NCBI GenBank assembly: GCA_023159155.1
Contig: JAJNNX010000001.1
Span: forward strand, 744,001-808,000
Direction: 5' to 3'
Length of the DNA stretch: 64,000 nt
DNA from: Ustulina deusta
Taxonomy: Eukaryota > Ascomycota > Sordariomycetes > Xylariales > Xylariaceae
The position numbers were made by a program, and so were the translations under genes. This document shows positions 11,410-22,950 of this stretch, in pieces. Each line of letters begins with the position of its first letter. Positions within the stretch are counted from its first letter, which is position 1. The notes below the pieces were generated by a model. The model was not told the origin of the DNA and made no database searches. It saw only the letters and a list, made by a program, of their open reading frames with translations.

Positions 11410-12379
11410 CGCAATGCAGTTCAGAGGGGCGATGTGAAGGCCGGCTTGTCCACAGTAGTAGGGAAGGATCTAAAATCACCGATGGTGCTGGAAGAGTGAA
11501 TCGCGGGGAATGGTAGAAAGTGGTGAATGAGCGTGGTGGCCGGGAATCGATATGCCGTGGGAGAAGAAATAACAAGGAAATTGGTTGTCGAAAAGAAGAT
11601 AGGCAATAGCCTGCAGCTGCAGCAGCTTCCAGAGATTAAAGATTGCGACGCGGGTTTCGCTCTCCTTTTCGCTAGGGCCTACACTAAATGGACGATCTGG
11701 CCAGCCAGGATCTAAGCCCACTCGGGTCCCACTTTTAATTACTAGTGTACTTACTGTGTGCTGTGTATGAGCCACATTCTAGACAACGCTATTCGAGTTG
11801 CCACGCAATTCCTCTAAACCGTAGGTTTTACGTTTTACTGTCCTGAATCGCAAGGGGGATCTTACCTGAGCCATGCCACTTTTAGCCTAAGCCTGGCCTG
11901 AGAAAGACCCGCTTTTGCACAAACTGCAATAAAACGGACATTCTGCCTCTTGCAAAACCTCCAATATCCGCACCTTTACCGTAAATGTACCGCGATCAAT
12001 AGGTAGGAACTAACCGTTTTCATACAGAAGAAGTGTAATTGTCCAAGAAGTTGTTGCTTTTTGCCTTCGTTGTTTGTTATTCAGGGTGCGCTCGTGAAGT
12101 CGCCCTCTCAGCACAATAAGGTAGGTAGTGGGTGGTAGTAGCAGTCTATTTCACCCAGGCTGAAGAATCAGCGAGCCTCTCCAAGGGCATTGGGGGCATG
12201 GCATGCTCCATTCTGAGCATGTGCCCTTGTCCCTCTATAAGGTCTCTCGCAAGGCGCACTTGGCTACGGCAAATCCTGTTATCTCAAACGATGCCATTTA
12301 GATCCCTAAAATCACTGATAGATAATCAGGCATAAATAATACTTAGAACGGATCTTTAATCCTTTCAGAGTTTAGAAAA
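11410..12379. other. Spacer upstream of RER1
   Basis: About 970 bases holding the RER1 promoter and the 3' flank of the next minus-strand gene. The small frames here show no family likeness. I see nothing else that I can support. Confidence 0.6.
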
Positions 12380-13297
12380 TCAAGGCGTCGTCATCTTCCA
12401 CCCCACACGGTTGCAAATGAACTCGACAATATCATCAATCTCATCAGGGATTCTATACCAATGCCCCAAACCAGGATACAGCTTCCATTCAACATTGTAC
12501 CCAGCGGCACGCATGGTTCTTGCAGCTGATTCGCCCAGTTCATATGGTTTCTTCTGATCTGCATCCCCATGGCCCAAGAAGATGGGAGTCGAGGACGCCG
12601 TTTCCTTTTCATATGTAGTGGTGTCCTGAGCAGTGTCGATGCAGAGAAGATCTCTTTCGAAGCTAAAAGCCCTCAGCGCCGGGCCTTCAGGTTCGCTGTC
12701 CTCGTCCGATACCGCAAATGGATTATCCTCGTTGTCCGGTGTATCTTCTCTATTTATTGCATCTTCGATGTCTTGTTGAAAAGGAAGATACCCACTCATA
12801 CCAAAGTAACCGCCAAGTGGGTATTCAAGGCTCAGTAGAATAGAGAGGGACATGGCGCAGCCTTGGCTTAGTCCACCAAGAATGATATTCGTTGGTGGCA
12901 CTCCGGCCACTTCTATTTCTTGACGAAGAAGCTCTCGGATCTCGGCTGCTGACTCTGCTAACCCTTGTAGCTGCGTTTGCTTGCGGTAGGAAGGATCTGG
13001 GAGACGGGCAATATCAAACCACTGCGTAAGCTTCTTTCTGCCAAAGGCGCTAGAACGTCGGCGTTTGGCAGTCGGGAAGATAAAGCGGGCGCCGGGCAGT
13101 AAATCAGGGAACGTCTTGCCAGCAGAGGTTTTCCCTGTCTCAAGTAGTTCTTTGCCGAATTTCTCGCCGTTTGAGCTAAGCCCATGCAGTAAAATGACCG
13201 TATGTGAATGTTTGGTTGTAGGTTCAACAATGTATGTCGATTGGTTGGGATGCACTGTCTGCCCAGCAGCAGCTGACGGTGACTCGTTTAGCTCCAT
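12380..13297 (-). CDS. Acyl-protein thioesterase/carboxylesterase-like serine hydrolase
   Basis: Alpha/beta hydrolase of the phospholipase/carboxylesterase (APT1-like) family, which removes acyl chains from proteins or hydrolyses small esters. Single exon, 305 residues. The oxyanion loop is LLHGLSSNGEKFG (residues 37-49). The nucleophile elbow is GGLSQG with Ser144. The acid is in GHGDAD (Asp245 or 247) and the base is His279 in PGLGHWYRI. Relative to human APT1 of about 230 residues it has an acidic insert at about 180-205 (REDTPDNEDNPFAVSDEDSE) before the acid loop, so it belongs to the longer fungal branch whose substrate I cannot name. No signal peptide is visible, so a cytosolic place is likely. 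The start ATG at 13297 is the first in frame. Confidence 0.85.
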   Translation of the reverse strand: MELNESPSAAAGQTVHPNQSTYIVEPTTKHSHTVILLHGLSSNGEKFGKELLETGKTSAGKTFPDLLPGARFIFPTAKRRRSSAFGRKKLTQWFDIARLPDPSYRKQTQLQGLAESAAEIRELLRQEIEVAGVPPTNIILGGLSQGCAMSLSILLSLEYPLGGYFGMSGYLPFQQDIEDAINREDTPDNEDNPFAVSDEDSEPEGPALRAFSFERDLLCIDTAQDTTTYEKETASSTPIFLGHGDADQKKPYELGESAARTMRAAGYNVEWKLYPGLGHWYRIPDEIDDIVEFICNRVGWKMTTP

Positions 13298-14485
13298 AAC
13301 ATAGACGATGCGGCTTCACGTTAGCTTATGTTGCTGGAGCTGAATATTTTGGTGCTTGTTGCTCGCGCAGACTTGTTTTGAAGTTGAGTCACTCCTGGGG
13401 CGGCGAGGTATGATCCGGGGGTGTCCTACCTAGTTATGCGCTACTTCTCGGACAGCCATCCTAAGCTTTACATCGCGTACTGCAGTTCCAGAGAAGATAC
13501 CAGAACAAAAAACAAAGCAAAACGAAGAGATTGATAGAGAAAATAGATCCATATTAGCGAGTAAAAGTGGTTAACAAGTTAAAGTGTTTTTGATAAAGGT
13601 GGTTCCAAACATCGGCCGGTGATGGGATTGGTCCGTGACGGGGCCGGTTTAGCTCGCGCAATATTATTGATTATCTAACCGTTTGAGGACCGTTTTGCTC
13701 TGCATAAATTAGGTATACATACTACCTAAATGTCGCCCCTCAGCCACCTGACTGACGATGGGGTAGGCCGAGCCTGAAGAACGCTAATCCCAATTTGTTG
13801 TGCGCCACAGAAAGTGGTCAAAACCTAGAACCTCATGCACAGATAGCTGTGGCGCATGCAAGACTCCAGGGTATGCCTCCAATACGGTCCCTCTACAGAT
13901 CCAGTCACGTTGGTGCAACTAGGTCTGATCTGAAGGTCTGTATTGAGTATGGTTGTAGAAGGAAACTGACTGGGGTTCGAGGTGTTTATCCCAGTAATAT
14001 GTATAGGTTGGTACCAGCTGTCAAGGGCTGTTTCCCAGTGCCCATTTAAGTCATTACGTCAGGATCCACAAGGGTACCTAATAGTACCGTACTAGGTACT
14101 TACTTCTTAGATACGTAAACTGGGTCCGCCCATTGACTCTGGAAATATGCACCGTTATCGTTAAGAATGGGAGCTATTCTAAAAGCAGCTAGGCGCAAGG
14201 GAACTTATTGCCAAGAACTGGGGAATACTTTTACCCTCGGCCAGCTTCGGCCTCCCTCACACGTCGTTCATCAATACCTAGGTACACCAAGAGCTTAATA
14301 ACTAACCACCAACTTAGTATCTGTCCGAGTATTTTAATAATCGGCGTAGGTTATAACCCCAAAATTCCTCCCAGTGGCGACTGTATACTGAGATATATAC
14401 TTATCAATTGCTATTCATTTCCCGTTCTCACCATCCTTCTTCCTATTTCCTTGTATTATCTCTCCACCAGCACCAACACCTCACT
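13298..14485. other. Spacer upstream of enoyl-CoA hydratase
   Basis: About 1.2 kb between two divergent genes, so promoters face both ways. Contains a few TACCTA motifs (14075-14105) and an AT-rich GATATATACTTATC near 14390, about 90 bases before the next ATG, that may act as a TATA element. No gene seen. Confidence 0.6.
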
Positions 14486-15441
14486 ATGAATTCACTAAGA
14501 GCTATGAGGCCAATGGCCTCCCGCCTCCAGCCATCAACACTTCCAAGAGTGGCGCGGCCATTTTCTTCCACCCCAGCTAGATCCTATGAATATCTTCTGA
14601 CATCAAACCCTAAACCTGGTGTTGGCCAAGGTAAGACCAACCAAGTAACTAGCTAAATGGCCAAGTATATCTATAGTTATATAGGATCATAGCTCACACG
14701 CAATAACCAGTGACGCTCAACCGCCCCAAAGCTCTCAACGCGCTCTGCACGCCTCTGATCACCGAGCTGAACCAAGCACTCCGCGAGTTCAACTCGGCCG
14801 ACGACGTGTCGGTCATCATCCTGACGGGGTCTGAGAGGGCTTTCGCCGCGGGCGCTGATATCAAGGAAATGGCGCCCCTCACCTTCTCCGAGGCGTACAC
14901 GAAGAGCTTCATCGAGTCATGGTCGGATCTCACAACGCAGGTCAAGAAACCCATCCTAGCCGCCGTATCGGGCCACGCCCTCGGCGGCGGATGCGAGCTC
15001 GCCATGATGTGCGACATCCTGTACTGCACCGAGACCGCCAACTTCGGGCAGCCCGAGATCAAGCTCGGCACCATCCCCGGCGCCGGCGGGAGCCAGCGGC
15101 TGACGCGGGCCATCGGCAAGTCCAAGGCCATGGAGCTCATTCTCACCGGCAAGTCTTTTTCGGGCGCCGACGCCGAGAAGTGGGGGCTCGCCGCGAAGAC
15201 GTTCCCGAGCTACGAGGCGCTCATGGAGGGCGTGACGAAGACGGCCGAGACCATCGCCGGATACTCCAAGGTTGCTATCATTGGGGCCAAGGAAGTCGTG
15301 AACAAGAGCCAGGATCTCGGCCTGCGGGACGGCGTCGAGTACGAGAGGAGAGTGTTCCACAGCACCTTCGGTAGCCAGGACCAGAAGATTGGTATGAAGG
15401 CTTTCGCTGAGAAGAAGAAGGCCGAGTGGACACACCAATAA
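14486..15441 (+). CDS. Mitochondrial enoyl-CoA hydratase (crotonase family)
   Basis: Hydrates trans-2-enoyl-CoA to 3-hydroxyacyl-CoA in fatty acid or branched amino acid breakdown. Exons 14486-14630 and 14711-15441 give 291 residues. The first 35 residues are rich in Arg, Ser, Ala and Met without acid residues (MNSLRAMRPMASRLQPS), a typical mitochondrial presequence ending near RPFSSTPAR. Crotonase landmarks are VTLNRPKALNAL, the oxyanion segment AFAAGADIKEM, and VSGHALGGGCELAMMCDIL with the first catalytic Glu. GQPEIKLGTIPGAGGSQRL carries the second. Both Glu positions of true hydratases are kept, so it should be an active ECHS1-type enzyme. The second exon is much richer in G and C at third positions than the surrounding spacers. 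Confidence 0.93.
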
Positions 15442-16058
15442 TGGCCAAATAAATATATCACCGTGTCGTAATCTAGCCCCGGATTTCGGGGGTCGTGGCA
15501 TAACAAGCTTCTCAGAAATGCGATCGAGATGGGCAAGCCGAATAAGTACAGTGCGTTCGTTCGTTCTCTTGCCCGTTAGTAAGGGGTGCTGGGGAAATGG
15601 CTGGGTAGCTTGGGTTTTCGGAACAGGATGAAAAGTAACAGAGCTTGGACTAGTGGGAACAGAGTACTACGAGAGAAAATTGTTTCTCATATAGACGATA
15701 TGTAAAGACTAGAGCCTGAAGTCTTCATACAACAGTCTCCCAAATTTCCCCAAATAATCAGCCCAACGACGTCTCAGCCAATCTACCCCAACCGGACGTT
15801 GTTCCCTTGTCTGTATCATATATTTCGTTGCTAACTGCACTATTGGCAGGAGGTCATGGCTGCAGTAATCGGGGCTTCCCGACACAGCATCATCAGGAAC
15901 TGAGAAGAGGGGAAATCGAAAGGATAAATAAACGATGTAGGCGACCTCAGAAATGCCGTTTAAAACGCATAGCCCATGGAAAGCACGTGTTTGGGAGATT
16001 TCATGATAGCCCGAGCAAGTATTTACAAAAACCAACCCCCTGATATGACCTTCATTAA
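15442..16058. other. Convergent 3' spacer
   Basis: About 620 bases between the 3' ends of enoyl-CoA hydratase (plus) and the HET gene (minus). Only 3' flanking sequence is seen; small frames on both strands have no family likeness. Confidence 0.6.
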
Positions 16059-18410
16059 TCATACGAGCACGAACTTTTCGACCTTTTTCTTACCAGCTTT
16101 CCAGCGTTCTACAGCTTTCCCATCCATGTAGCCATCAAGATATACGTCCCCCACAAGTTGGAATATTCCACGTCTCTTATCCGCTTCTCGGATGATGATA
16201 GGCGTCCGACAACCCAGAGGCACGACGATAATATCGCCAGGTAACATACATCCAGTGCCCATCCCTAGGCGCTTCGCTTCCGTGAGAAAGAAACAGCGGC
16301 CCATCATATGTGAGCCAAAGTCACTTTGTAAGAGCTGGCGGTGGTTGGTTTCAGTATTTCCGGGGTCATCTATGTATTTGCTGAGGGCGTCATCCAGAGG
16401 CAGTTTTGGCAGTCGGTTGCGAAGCAGAGTTGCAAAGACACGGTATGTGTTTCTCATCCACTCATCCGGCTTCTGCTTTAGAGGTATTTGCCCGAGGCAT
16501 ATTGTTCTACAAAACGCCTCTTCCATCTCTTTCTGGAGTTCAAAATCCATGGAGCTCATGTAGTCCGATAATATCGCCCGCCAGTGCAGGAATGCCATCA
16601 AATAGTCTGCTGATGTGCAAAGGGTAGCCACTGCGACACCACGCTTCCAGACGGTATCAATATAGATCGCCGATATCTCAAGCTCGTTTCGGCGCTCGTC
16701 AAGTAACCTCCAGTCCGCATCTGTATCGGCTGCCGCAGTGAAATTGTGAGAATACCCCAGAGCTCTCGTCTCTGGGCTTCGTGACCAATCCGGAACCCAG
16801 GAAGGTAAATTGGCGATGCCAGCTTGCTTCGGGAAGTGTATTGATTCGCATATAACATCCAGGCAGTTGGTAGTGGAGAGGAGGAAATCCGCAACATTGG
16901 TGTAGACCTCTTTGATGGATAAGCTGTAATCAACAAGGAATTCTTTGCGCACATCCTCCGGCAGCACCCCAAGGATACCAAAAATCTTGTCACGAGGGTC
17001 GCTAGCGAGCTTCCTTCGGTAGGCACGCATGATGTTGAGAAGAGACCCCTCTCGTAGTAGACTATTTGCCGAGTCCATGTCCAGAAGACTATTTGGTCCC
17101 TCGTAAACAAGGACCTGGGAATAGCTGAAGGGACTCGGTAGGGCTAAATTGAGACTGCTACTTTGTACGGAGGTTGCAGAGGACAAGGAATCTAAATCTT
17201 TCTTGTGGTATTGAAACATATGAGCTGCCTTTTGGTAAACTCGCCAGGGAAGCTCCGTGGTACCACCGCAGAAGACCATGATGGCCTTGGCATTAAAAAC
17301 TTCTTGGACGACCCATAACCTTTTCCAATAGTCCCTTTGAAATAAATGAACTAGGGCCTCGACGGCTCGTAATCGAGTTGGGGATAGCAAAAGATCTGTA
17401 ATCTTTTTAGAGTCGTTCCCTCCCATTGCGATGTCCGTGATGTCCGCGATGTCCAATAGAAGATCCGTAGCTAGCTGACTGTCGTTTTTTGACGGGCCTA
17501 GCCAAATAGCAACAAGTTTTGCTTTTGCATAGATTTCAGTCATGAGCTGAACTTGTTGGCTCCGCTCGTCTCGATTCTGTTGATTTATGCACAGGGCATC
17601 GACCCAGACGAAGGTATCTTCATCCCGCTTTCGGACAGCTTCAAGAGCCCCAAAGAGACTGGCTGCCACAGGAATATTGGCCTTGCCAATCTGAATTGAT
17701 CGCTTATCATCGGCGTCTCCCCATGCATAGGAGATGGCAGTATAGGATGGGGGGTTGGTTAGAGAATGATGTATGATCTCACATTTAATAGTTGTCATTT
17801 TTCTGCGGTAGACTAGAACTAGCCTGAACTCGGATGGATGAAGCTCTTCGTACTGATATGTCCTCTCTCTGAGGACTCCTGAGGAGTCTCCACGACTCTG
17901 GGGCTGGTGAAGTCCTCGAGAGATCGTCTCCGTATGGGTCGCGGCAGTTGAGCAACAACAGTCTGAGTGGTGGGATCGAAAGTTACGAAATTCAGACGCT
18001 TCAGATACCGAAGCTTTTGGGATAAGAGGATGCGCAAAAGTTGGGGAATGAGTCTCTGGGCGTGATGCCTTGTCTTCCTGGGGCTTCCGGGCGTTATCGG
18101 GAGTTACGAATTGGGAAACTTCAACCCTTGCATCCCGCGTAATCCGTGGTTGTTGTTGATCTCTACTGGTACCCCTATTCCGGTTCAAAGGTGGCGGCGA
18201 AGGAACCCTTTGGATTTTTGATTGCCTAGGCAGCCTAGGCTGATGTTCCCTTACGGCCGTTTCTTTCTCGACGAACGGCCAGTACCTTCCCCGTTCGCGC
18301 TCATCATCCGATTTGTGCTCTACTGTCAATCGGTTCCTCTTTTCATAAGCCTTTGTGTCATCATGGTGGCGGCGATTGGTTCGATGATGCTTCTCATCTC
18401 GACCGGCCAT
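16059..18410 (-). CDS. HET-domain protein (heterokaryon incompatibility type)
   Basis: Single exon of 783 residues. Residues 1-185 are charged and low in complexity (many Arg, His, Gln, Pro), likely disordered, with a CCC triplet near 150. The HET domain begins at YEELHPSEFRLVLVY (about residue 188). It contains PPSYTAISYAWGDADDKRSI, then FVWVDALCINQQNRDERSQQ, IYAKAKLVAIWLG and DYWKRLWVVQEVF. The C-terminal third ends in GDIIVVPLGCRTPIIIRE and a GDVYLDGYMDGKAVERW segment found at the end of many such proteins. HET domains, related to TIR folds, trigger cell death after fusion of unlike strains, but most genome copies have unknown partners. No NACHT or WD part is present. The lack of introns and the basic N-terminal extension are the notable points. 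Confidence 0.9.
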   Translation of the reverse strand: MAGRDEKHHRTNRRHHDDTKAYEKRNRLTVEHKSDDERERGRYWPFVEKETAVREHQPRLPRQSKIQRVPSPPPLNRNRGTSRDQQQPRITRDARVEVSQFVTPDNARKPQEDKASRPETHSPTFAHPLIPKASVSEASEFRNFRSHHSDCCCSTAATHTETISRGLHQPQSRGDSSGVLRERTYQYEELHPSEFRLVLVYRRKMTTIKCEIIHHSLTNPPSYTAISYAWGDADDKRSIQIGKANIPVAASLFGALEAVRKRDEDTFVWVDALCINQQNRDERSQQVQLMTEIYAKAKLVAIWLGPSKNDSQLATDLLLDIADITDIAMGGNDSKKITDLLLSPTRLRAVEALVHLFQRDYWKRLWVVQEVFNAKAIMVFCGGTTELPWRVYQKAAHMFQYHKKDLDSLSSATSVQSSSLNLALPSPFSYSQVLVYEGPNSLLDMDSANSLLREGSLLNIMRAYRRKLASDPRDKIFGILGVLPEDVRKEFLVDYSLSIKEVYTNVADFLLSTTNCLDVICESIHFPKQAGIANLPSWVPDWSRSPETRALGYSHNFTAAADTDADWRLLDERRNELEISAIYIDTVWKRGVAVATLCTSADYLMAFLHWRAILSDYMSSMDFELQKEMEEAFCRTICLGQIPLKQKPDEWMRNTYRVFATLLRNRLPKLPLDDALSKYIDDPGNTETNHRQLLQSDFGSHMMGRCFFLTEAKRLGMGTGCMLPGDIIVVPLGCRTPIIIREADKRRGIFQLVGDVYLDGYMDGKAVERWKAGKKKVEKFVLV

Positions 18411-20347
18411 CGCTTTTGAAAGTGAGACGCCTGGACCAGCTTGGATATTGTTATAGTATCCAAAGTGAAGAGCGTCTTATCGGGCAACAAGCAACAGGAT
18501 AACGTGGGATGGAATAGAAATGACTTAAATCGATAAAGCTAGAGGATGTAGTTTATGATTTTTGGAGGGGTCATTAAGGCTAGGAGAACAGATTCCTGGC
18601 TGCGTAGTGTATAGCTGGTCGCGCACAGAGCTGAAAGCCACAATCCACGAAGCTTCCGTATTTATAATTAATGGTGACGATCGGAAGGGAAAGAATATGT
18701 ATTTCATGTTCCCCAAAGCGTACCATGCCCGATTCCAATTCCTCTAGATGCAGTTACCATCCCGAATTCGAGGGTCCGTGGCTCACTGCCGTAACTGAAG
18801 TTACATGCAGTCCCCTAGGTGACATCCTTAGGGTCTGGCACTGCCCTTGGACTCGCTCAATGGCCGAGCGATATGTAGTAAGGGTGGCAGTGTCTTGTGG
18901 AGGCCATACAGGAAACTATTGGTGATGACGGAGCGAGGGAATGGTACGGCCTGAGTGGTTACAAAACAGAAAAACCGTCGAGGAGATTGCTAACAATGCC
19001 GAGTACGGGGCAAGCAGGATACCTTCGAGGTCGGTGTCTTCATGCCCTGTTAACGGGAGTGCTATTACCCAGAAGAGGCCACCCTTAGCTCAAAAATACG
19101 ATAAAATCTATGCCGTGATACGTTAGTTCACTCCTAAGGATGCTTCAGCTGAGAAACCGATGACACGGTCGAGAAAGGATTGACGATAGCGAAGAGTGTG
19201 GGCATTACCCAGGCGACTGTAAGTTTTATGTGAAAACGTGCTTTGAAACGGTTAAGGTTTAGTAAACCACCCAGGTACAGCAGGGTCAAACCAATATTCA
19301 AGAACTCCTCCATTCAACATATCAAACATACCTGTGTGGGAAGGTACGGGGGAGTGCCCATATAAAACCTCTTACAGTGGGTGCCTGCCAATTAGTCTCT
19401 ATCTCTCCTACAACTTCGCTTTTTTACTTTGTAATATAATAATTGCTAAGAGCTACACAGCTTTCGAATTCCCTTTGTGCAGTATACCTTTTGGTTTTTC
19501 TGCTGCGGCTTGCATACAGATTATTAATTATTATTGTAGTTTCGGGACCGGAGATAAGGGTCGGGCACGGGTTCGTACTGGCCGTTAGGCATATTAATAG
19601 GAATATTGAAGATTTCGTTCGAATAGTTAAAATGGGATTTCTCGTGGTATTGAAGGTCTGGTTTCACCCTCGGCAGTGCTCGTCGTGAGGGAGGTTTGGC
19701 CGTGTGTGGGTCACGTCACGTGGAGATATCCATATAGCTAGATCAGGTCCGTCGATTGACAGATAGAGATCATCATCAATACATCTCACTTTTCTCCCTC
19801 GGAATATGACAATTGCAGACAATACGCACCGTACTTAGACATGTAATCCGGATGTATATATAGGCTTCATTAATTTTCAAGGTTGCTTCTATATATCTTC
19901 GATGACACAGCGAAGATATCTCCGGTATCCTTTCGATATGGTACCTACTGTATGGTTGGCTAACTCCGGATTAATCGAAATTCTTTTTTCCACATGTAAA
20001 GAAAGAAATAACAGCCTTATTAGTGGATAGCCTGCCTAATTCCGCATGGCATGTTTTGGATGACTAACCATAGCTAGGGTATCGGCCCAGAGCAAAGCGA
20101 GGGGTTCCCCCCGCCTTATCTGATAAGCCTAGGACGAGCTGCCCCGCGTTGTCGTGTTGCCCTGTGAGATGATTAGGTACCTACTGAGTCATGACTCAAA
20201 ACACCACGAGCAAGCAACAGAAGCAGTGACACTGGATCCTTACCCAGACTCGCGAAGCCCAGTGCCCACTCCTCGTACCATAATTTCTTATCGAGTACAT
20301 CCTCCTGACTTGGCCAGCTCAGCCGTGAGCTTACCGCACATAGCACA
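18411..20347. other. Spacer before glutaminyl-tRNA synthetase
   Basis: About 1.9 kb. A TATA-like CATATAAAAC near 19360 is followed by short frames to 19688 that show no family likeness. The stretch 18930-19130 has an open frame (VRPEWLQNRKTVEEIANNAE) that could be a decayed gene piece, but nothing supports it further. The last 200 bases are the promoter and leader of the next gene. Confidence 0.6.
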
Positions 20348-22546
20348 ATGGCGGACACCATTACCGAAAGCACTGCCAAGTTGCAGCTTGACGAGGAGAC
20401 GGGGGAAATGGTGTCAAAAAATGAGCTCAAAAAGCGTTTGCAGAAGCGAGCCAAAAAAGCTGCCACGGCTGCTTCACGAGCTCAGGGATCGACCAACGTA
20501 CCGTTGACCAAGGCTGCCAAGCCAAGCGAGCCCACCATCGACCCAGATGCTATGTTCAATCAAGGCTTCCTGGCTGAGGTCTACAAGCTGCGTCCGTCGT
20601 CGAAGGACGTCGTGACGCGATTCCCGCCTGAACCAAATGGCTACCTTCATGTATATTTTCACTCTTATGCCGACTTTTGATATCCATCCAGCAAGCTAAT
20701 ACGGTAAATTAGCTCGGGCACGCGAAAGCAATTGCAATCAACTTTGGCTTTGCAAGATATCACGGGGGCAAGACGGTTAGATTTATCTCAAAGGATTTAT
20801 GAGATGCTGGCTGACCGTTTCATAGATTCTTAGGTTATATTTCACCAGATTTGAAAAAGGCGGCCCGGATATGCTGACGCGAGTATTCTAGATTTGACGA
20901 CACGAACCCCGATGCTGAAAAAGAGGAATATTTCGTCGCCATCAAGGATACCATCAAATGGTTGGGGTTCACCCCAGCCGAGATTACTTATGCGTCCGAC
21001 AACTTCCAGCGCATGTACGATCTTGCTGAGGAGCTGATTAAGCTAGAGAAGGCCTACGTGTGTCACTGCAACGAAACCGAGATCAAATTGCAACGCGGCG
21101 GCGAGGATGGGTCTAGCCCGAGATATCGATGCGAACATGCAAAGCAGGACGTCGAGACCAATCTTGCTAAGTTCCGAGGCATGCGGGATGGCGAGTACGC
21201 GCCTCAGACAGCTTGGCTTCGTATGAAGCAGGACATTGAGAATCCCAATCCCCAGATGTGGGATATTGCCGCGTACCGAATACCTAAGAACCAGGAACCA
21301 CATTTTCGAACGGGCACGAAATGGCGGATATACCCAACCTACGATTTCGCGCACTGTTTATGCGACAGCTTCGAAGGCATCACACACAGCATGTGCACCA
21401 GCGAATTTATCATGTCGCGAGAGAGTTACGAATGGCTAAACCAGTATGCCTCCAGCCCTGTCTATCCGTCCCCACCTGAACCCAACCCTCCTTGTTTCCT
21501 CCAGCGTCAGCTAATAAGATTAGGCTTCTGGTTAAGTTTCAGCCAATGCAACGCGAGTTCGGTCGTTTGAATCTCAAGGGCACAGTCATGAGCAAAAGAG
21601 ACTTAAGGAGCCTGATTGAAAAGAACGTTGTTCGCGGCTGGGATGATCCACGCCTGTACACCCTAAAGGCGATAAGGCGACGGGGCATACCCCCAGGAGC
21701 GCTCCTCTCTTTCATTAACGAACTTGGTGTCACAACGGCTAACAGCTTCATTGAAATGACGCGTTTTGAGCAGTCCGTTCGACAATATTTGGAAAAGACG
21801 GTGCCTCGCCTGATGCTAGTCCTTGATCCTGTGCCGGTAGTGATCGAAGATGCTGAGGAGCAAGACCTAGACGTTCCCTTTTCGCCAAAAGATGCTAAGA
21901 TGGGATCCCGCAAATTGAGGCTAACAAAAAAAGTCTATATTGACCGCTCTGACTTCCGGCAGGTCGATAGCAAGGACTATTTCCGCCTGGCGCCGGGCAA
22001 GGCTGTTGGTTTACTGCATATGCCCTACCCCATCAAGGCAGTCTCATTCACCGCAGACAGCGCGTCAGGAGTTGTCACAGAGATCCAGGCCGTCTTTGAT
22101 AAAGAAACCAAGAAGCCCAAAGCTTATATTCAGTGGGTACCAGAGGGCTCACCTGCGGCTGAGGTACGCATCTACACCCCCCTGTTTAAATCAGAACAAC
22201 CCTCGTCGGCACCCGGCGGGTTCATAAACGACCTCGCCCCTAGTAGCGAGATAATCTGGCCAAATGCCATGATCGAAGCGAGCTTCCAAGAGGTACGCCG
22301 TCGAGCACCGTGGCCTGAAGCAGAGGGTGAGAAGGTCGGTGATGTTGGACCTGAAAGCGTCCGGTTCCAGGCCATGCGCATTGCCTACTTTGTAAGTGAT
22401 TATCCCTCGTTCTATCGCCCCTGTTCTGTCACTTTGTACTGATTGCCTCTGGTTGGCAACAGGCGCTAGACTCAGACAGCACGGATGATACTATCGTGCT
22501 CAACCGCATTGTGCCCTTGAAGGAGGATGTGGGTAAAAGTGTATAG
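20348..22546 (+). CDS. GLN4: Glutaminyl-tRNA synthetase, cytosolic
   Basis: Charges tRNA-Gln with glutamine (class I synthetase). Exons are 20348-20650, 20713-20775, 20826-20833, 20892-21443, 21524-22391 and 22463-22546, for 625 residues. A Lys/Ala-rich N-terminal tail (KNELKKRLQKRAKKAA) may help RNA binding. The HIGH motif is split by intron 1: PPEPNGYLH joins LGHAKAIAINFGF. The 8-base exon (ATTCTTAG) rebuilds ILRFDDTNPDAEKEEY. Further family sequence is WDIAAYRIP, YPTYDFAHCLCDSFEGITHS, and the KMSKS-like loop VMSKRDLRSL. The C-terminal beta barrels include LRLTKKVYIDRSDF and DYFRLAPGKAVGLL. The N-terminal domain of about 200 residues seen in yeast Gln4 is absent here; only a 75-residue tail precedes the catalytic core. 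Confidence 0.94.
20826..20833 (+). other. Eight-base micro-exon of GlnRS
   Basis: ATTCTTAG lies between acceptor TTTCATAG, with branch GGCTGACC, and donor GTTATA. Its inclusion is needed to link GGKT to the conserved ILRFDDTNP. Introns of 50 and 58 bases flank it. Confidence 0.85.
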
Positions 22547-22692
22547 AGCCTCGAAAGAGAATGCATTGAGAGTAGACTGTCAATGTTTTACAGATCATAT
22601 CAACATAAGAGATTGTGAAAGAACAAATGTTAAAATCTAAGGAGCCCGTTATGCCCGAGCGTTCGCTCTCAATGCATGCAATGCTATTACAG

Positions 22693-22950
22693 CTAAGATC
22701 GGGAGACTCGTCGCACCATATCTATGGAATCAGGGCCACGAGCAGCCCGCAGTCTCTGGGCTTCCAAAGTTGACACGTTCACTCGTTTTGGATCATCATC
22801 TAGTGGGACTTGCAATGAGTTTCCGCAATTTCCGGGTATGTATTCTCCGTGTCCGAGATCGCGTGACTGCTTCCTCTTGGCCAATTTTGATCTCCATCGT
22901 GGCTGGCATACATAGACATACGTGCTGGGTGACGTCGACTTCATCTCCAC
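22693..22950 (-). CDS. Uncertain small frame, unknown function
   Basis: An open frame of about 85 codons ends in a basic tail (RRVSRS). It has a composition like real protein: CQPRWRSKLAKRKQSRDLGH, then LEAQRLRAARGPDSIDMVRR. No ATG with good context opens it; the first in-frame ATG is at 22944. It would need an upstream exon, possibly ending at the CTCGAGACAG near 22951-22960. I recognise no family. It may be the last exon of a small unknown gene on the minus strand or a chance frame. Confidence 0.25.
   Translation of the reverse strand: MEMKSTSPSTYVYVCQPRWRSKLAKRKQSRDLGHGEYIPGNCGNSLQVPLDDDPKRVNVSTLEAQRLRAARGPDSIDMVRRVSRS

Noticed and set aside
18938..19130. Decayed transposase or gene piece
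   Set aside because: A single short open frame with no motif and no terminal repeats; not enough to call.
19358..19688. Small gene downstream of a TATA-like box
   Set aside because: The frames are hydrophobic by chance and Cys-rich in an AT-rich spacer, with no signal peptide pattern, splice site or family likeness.
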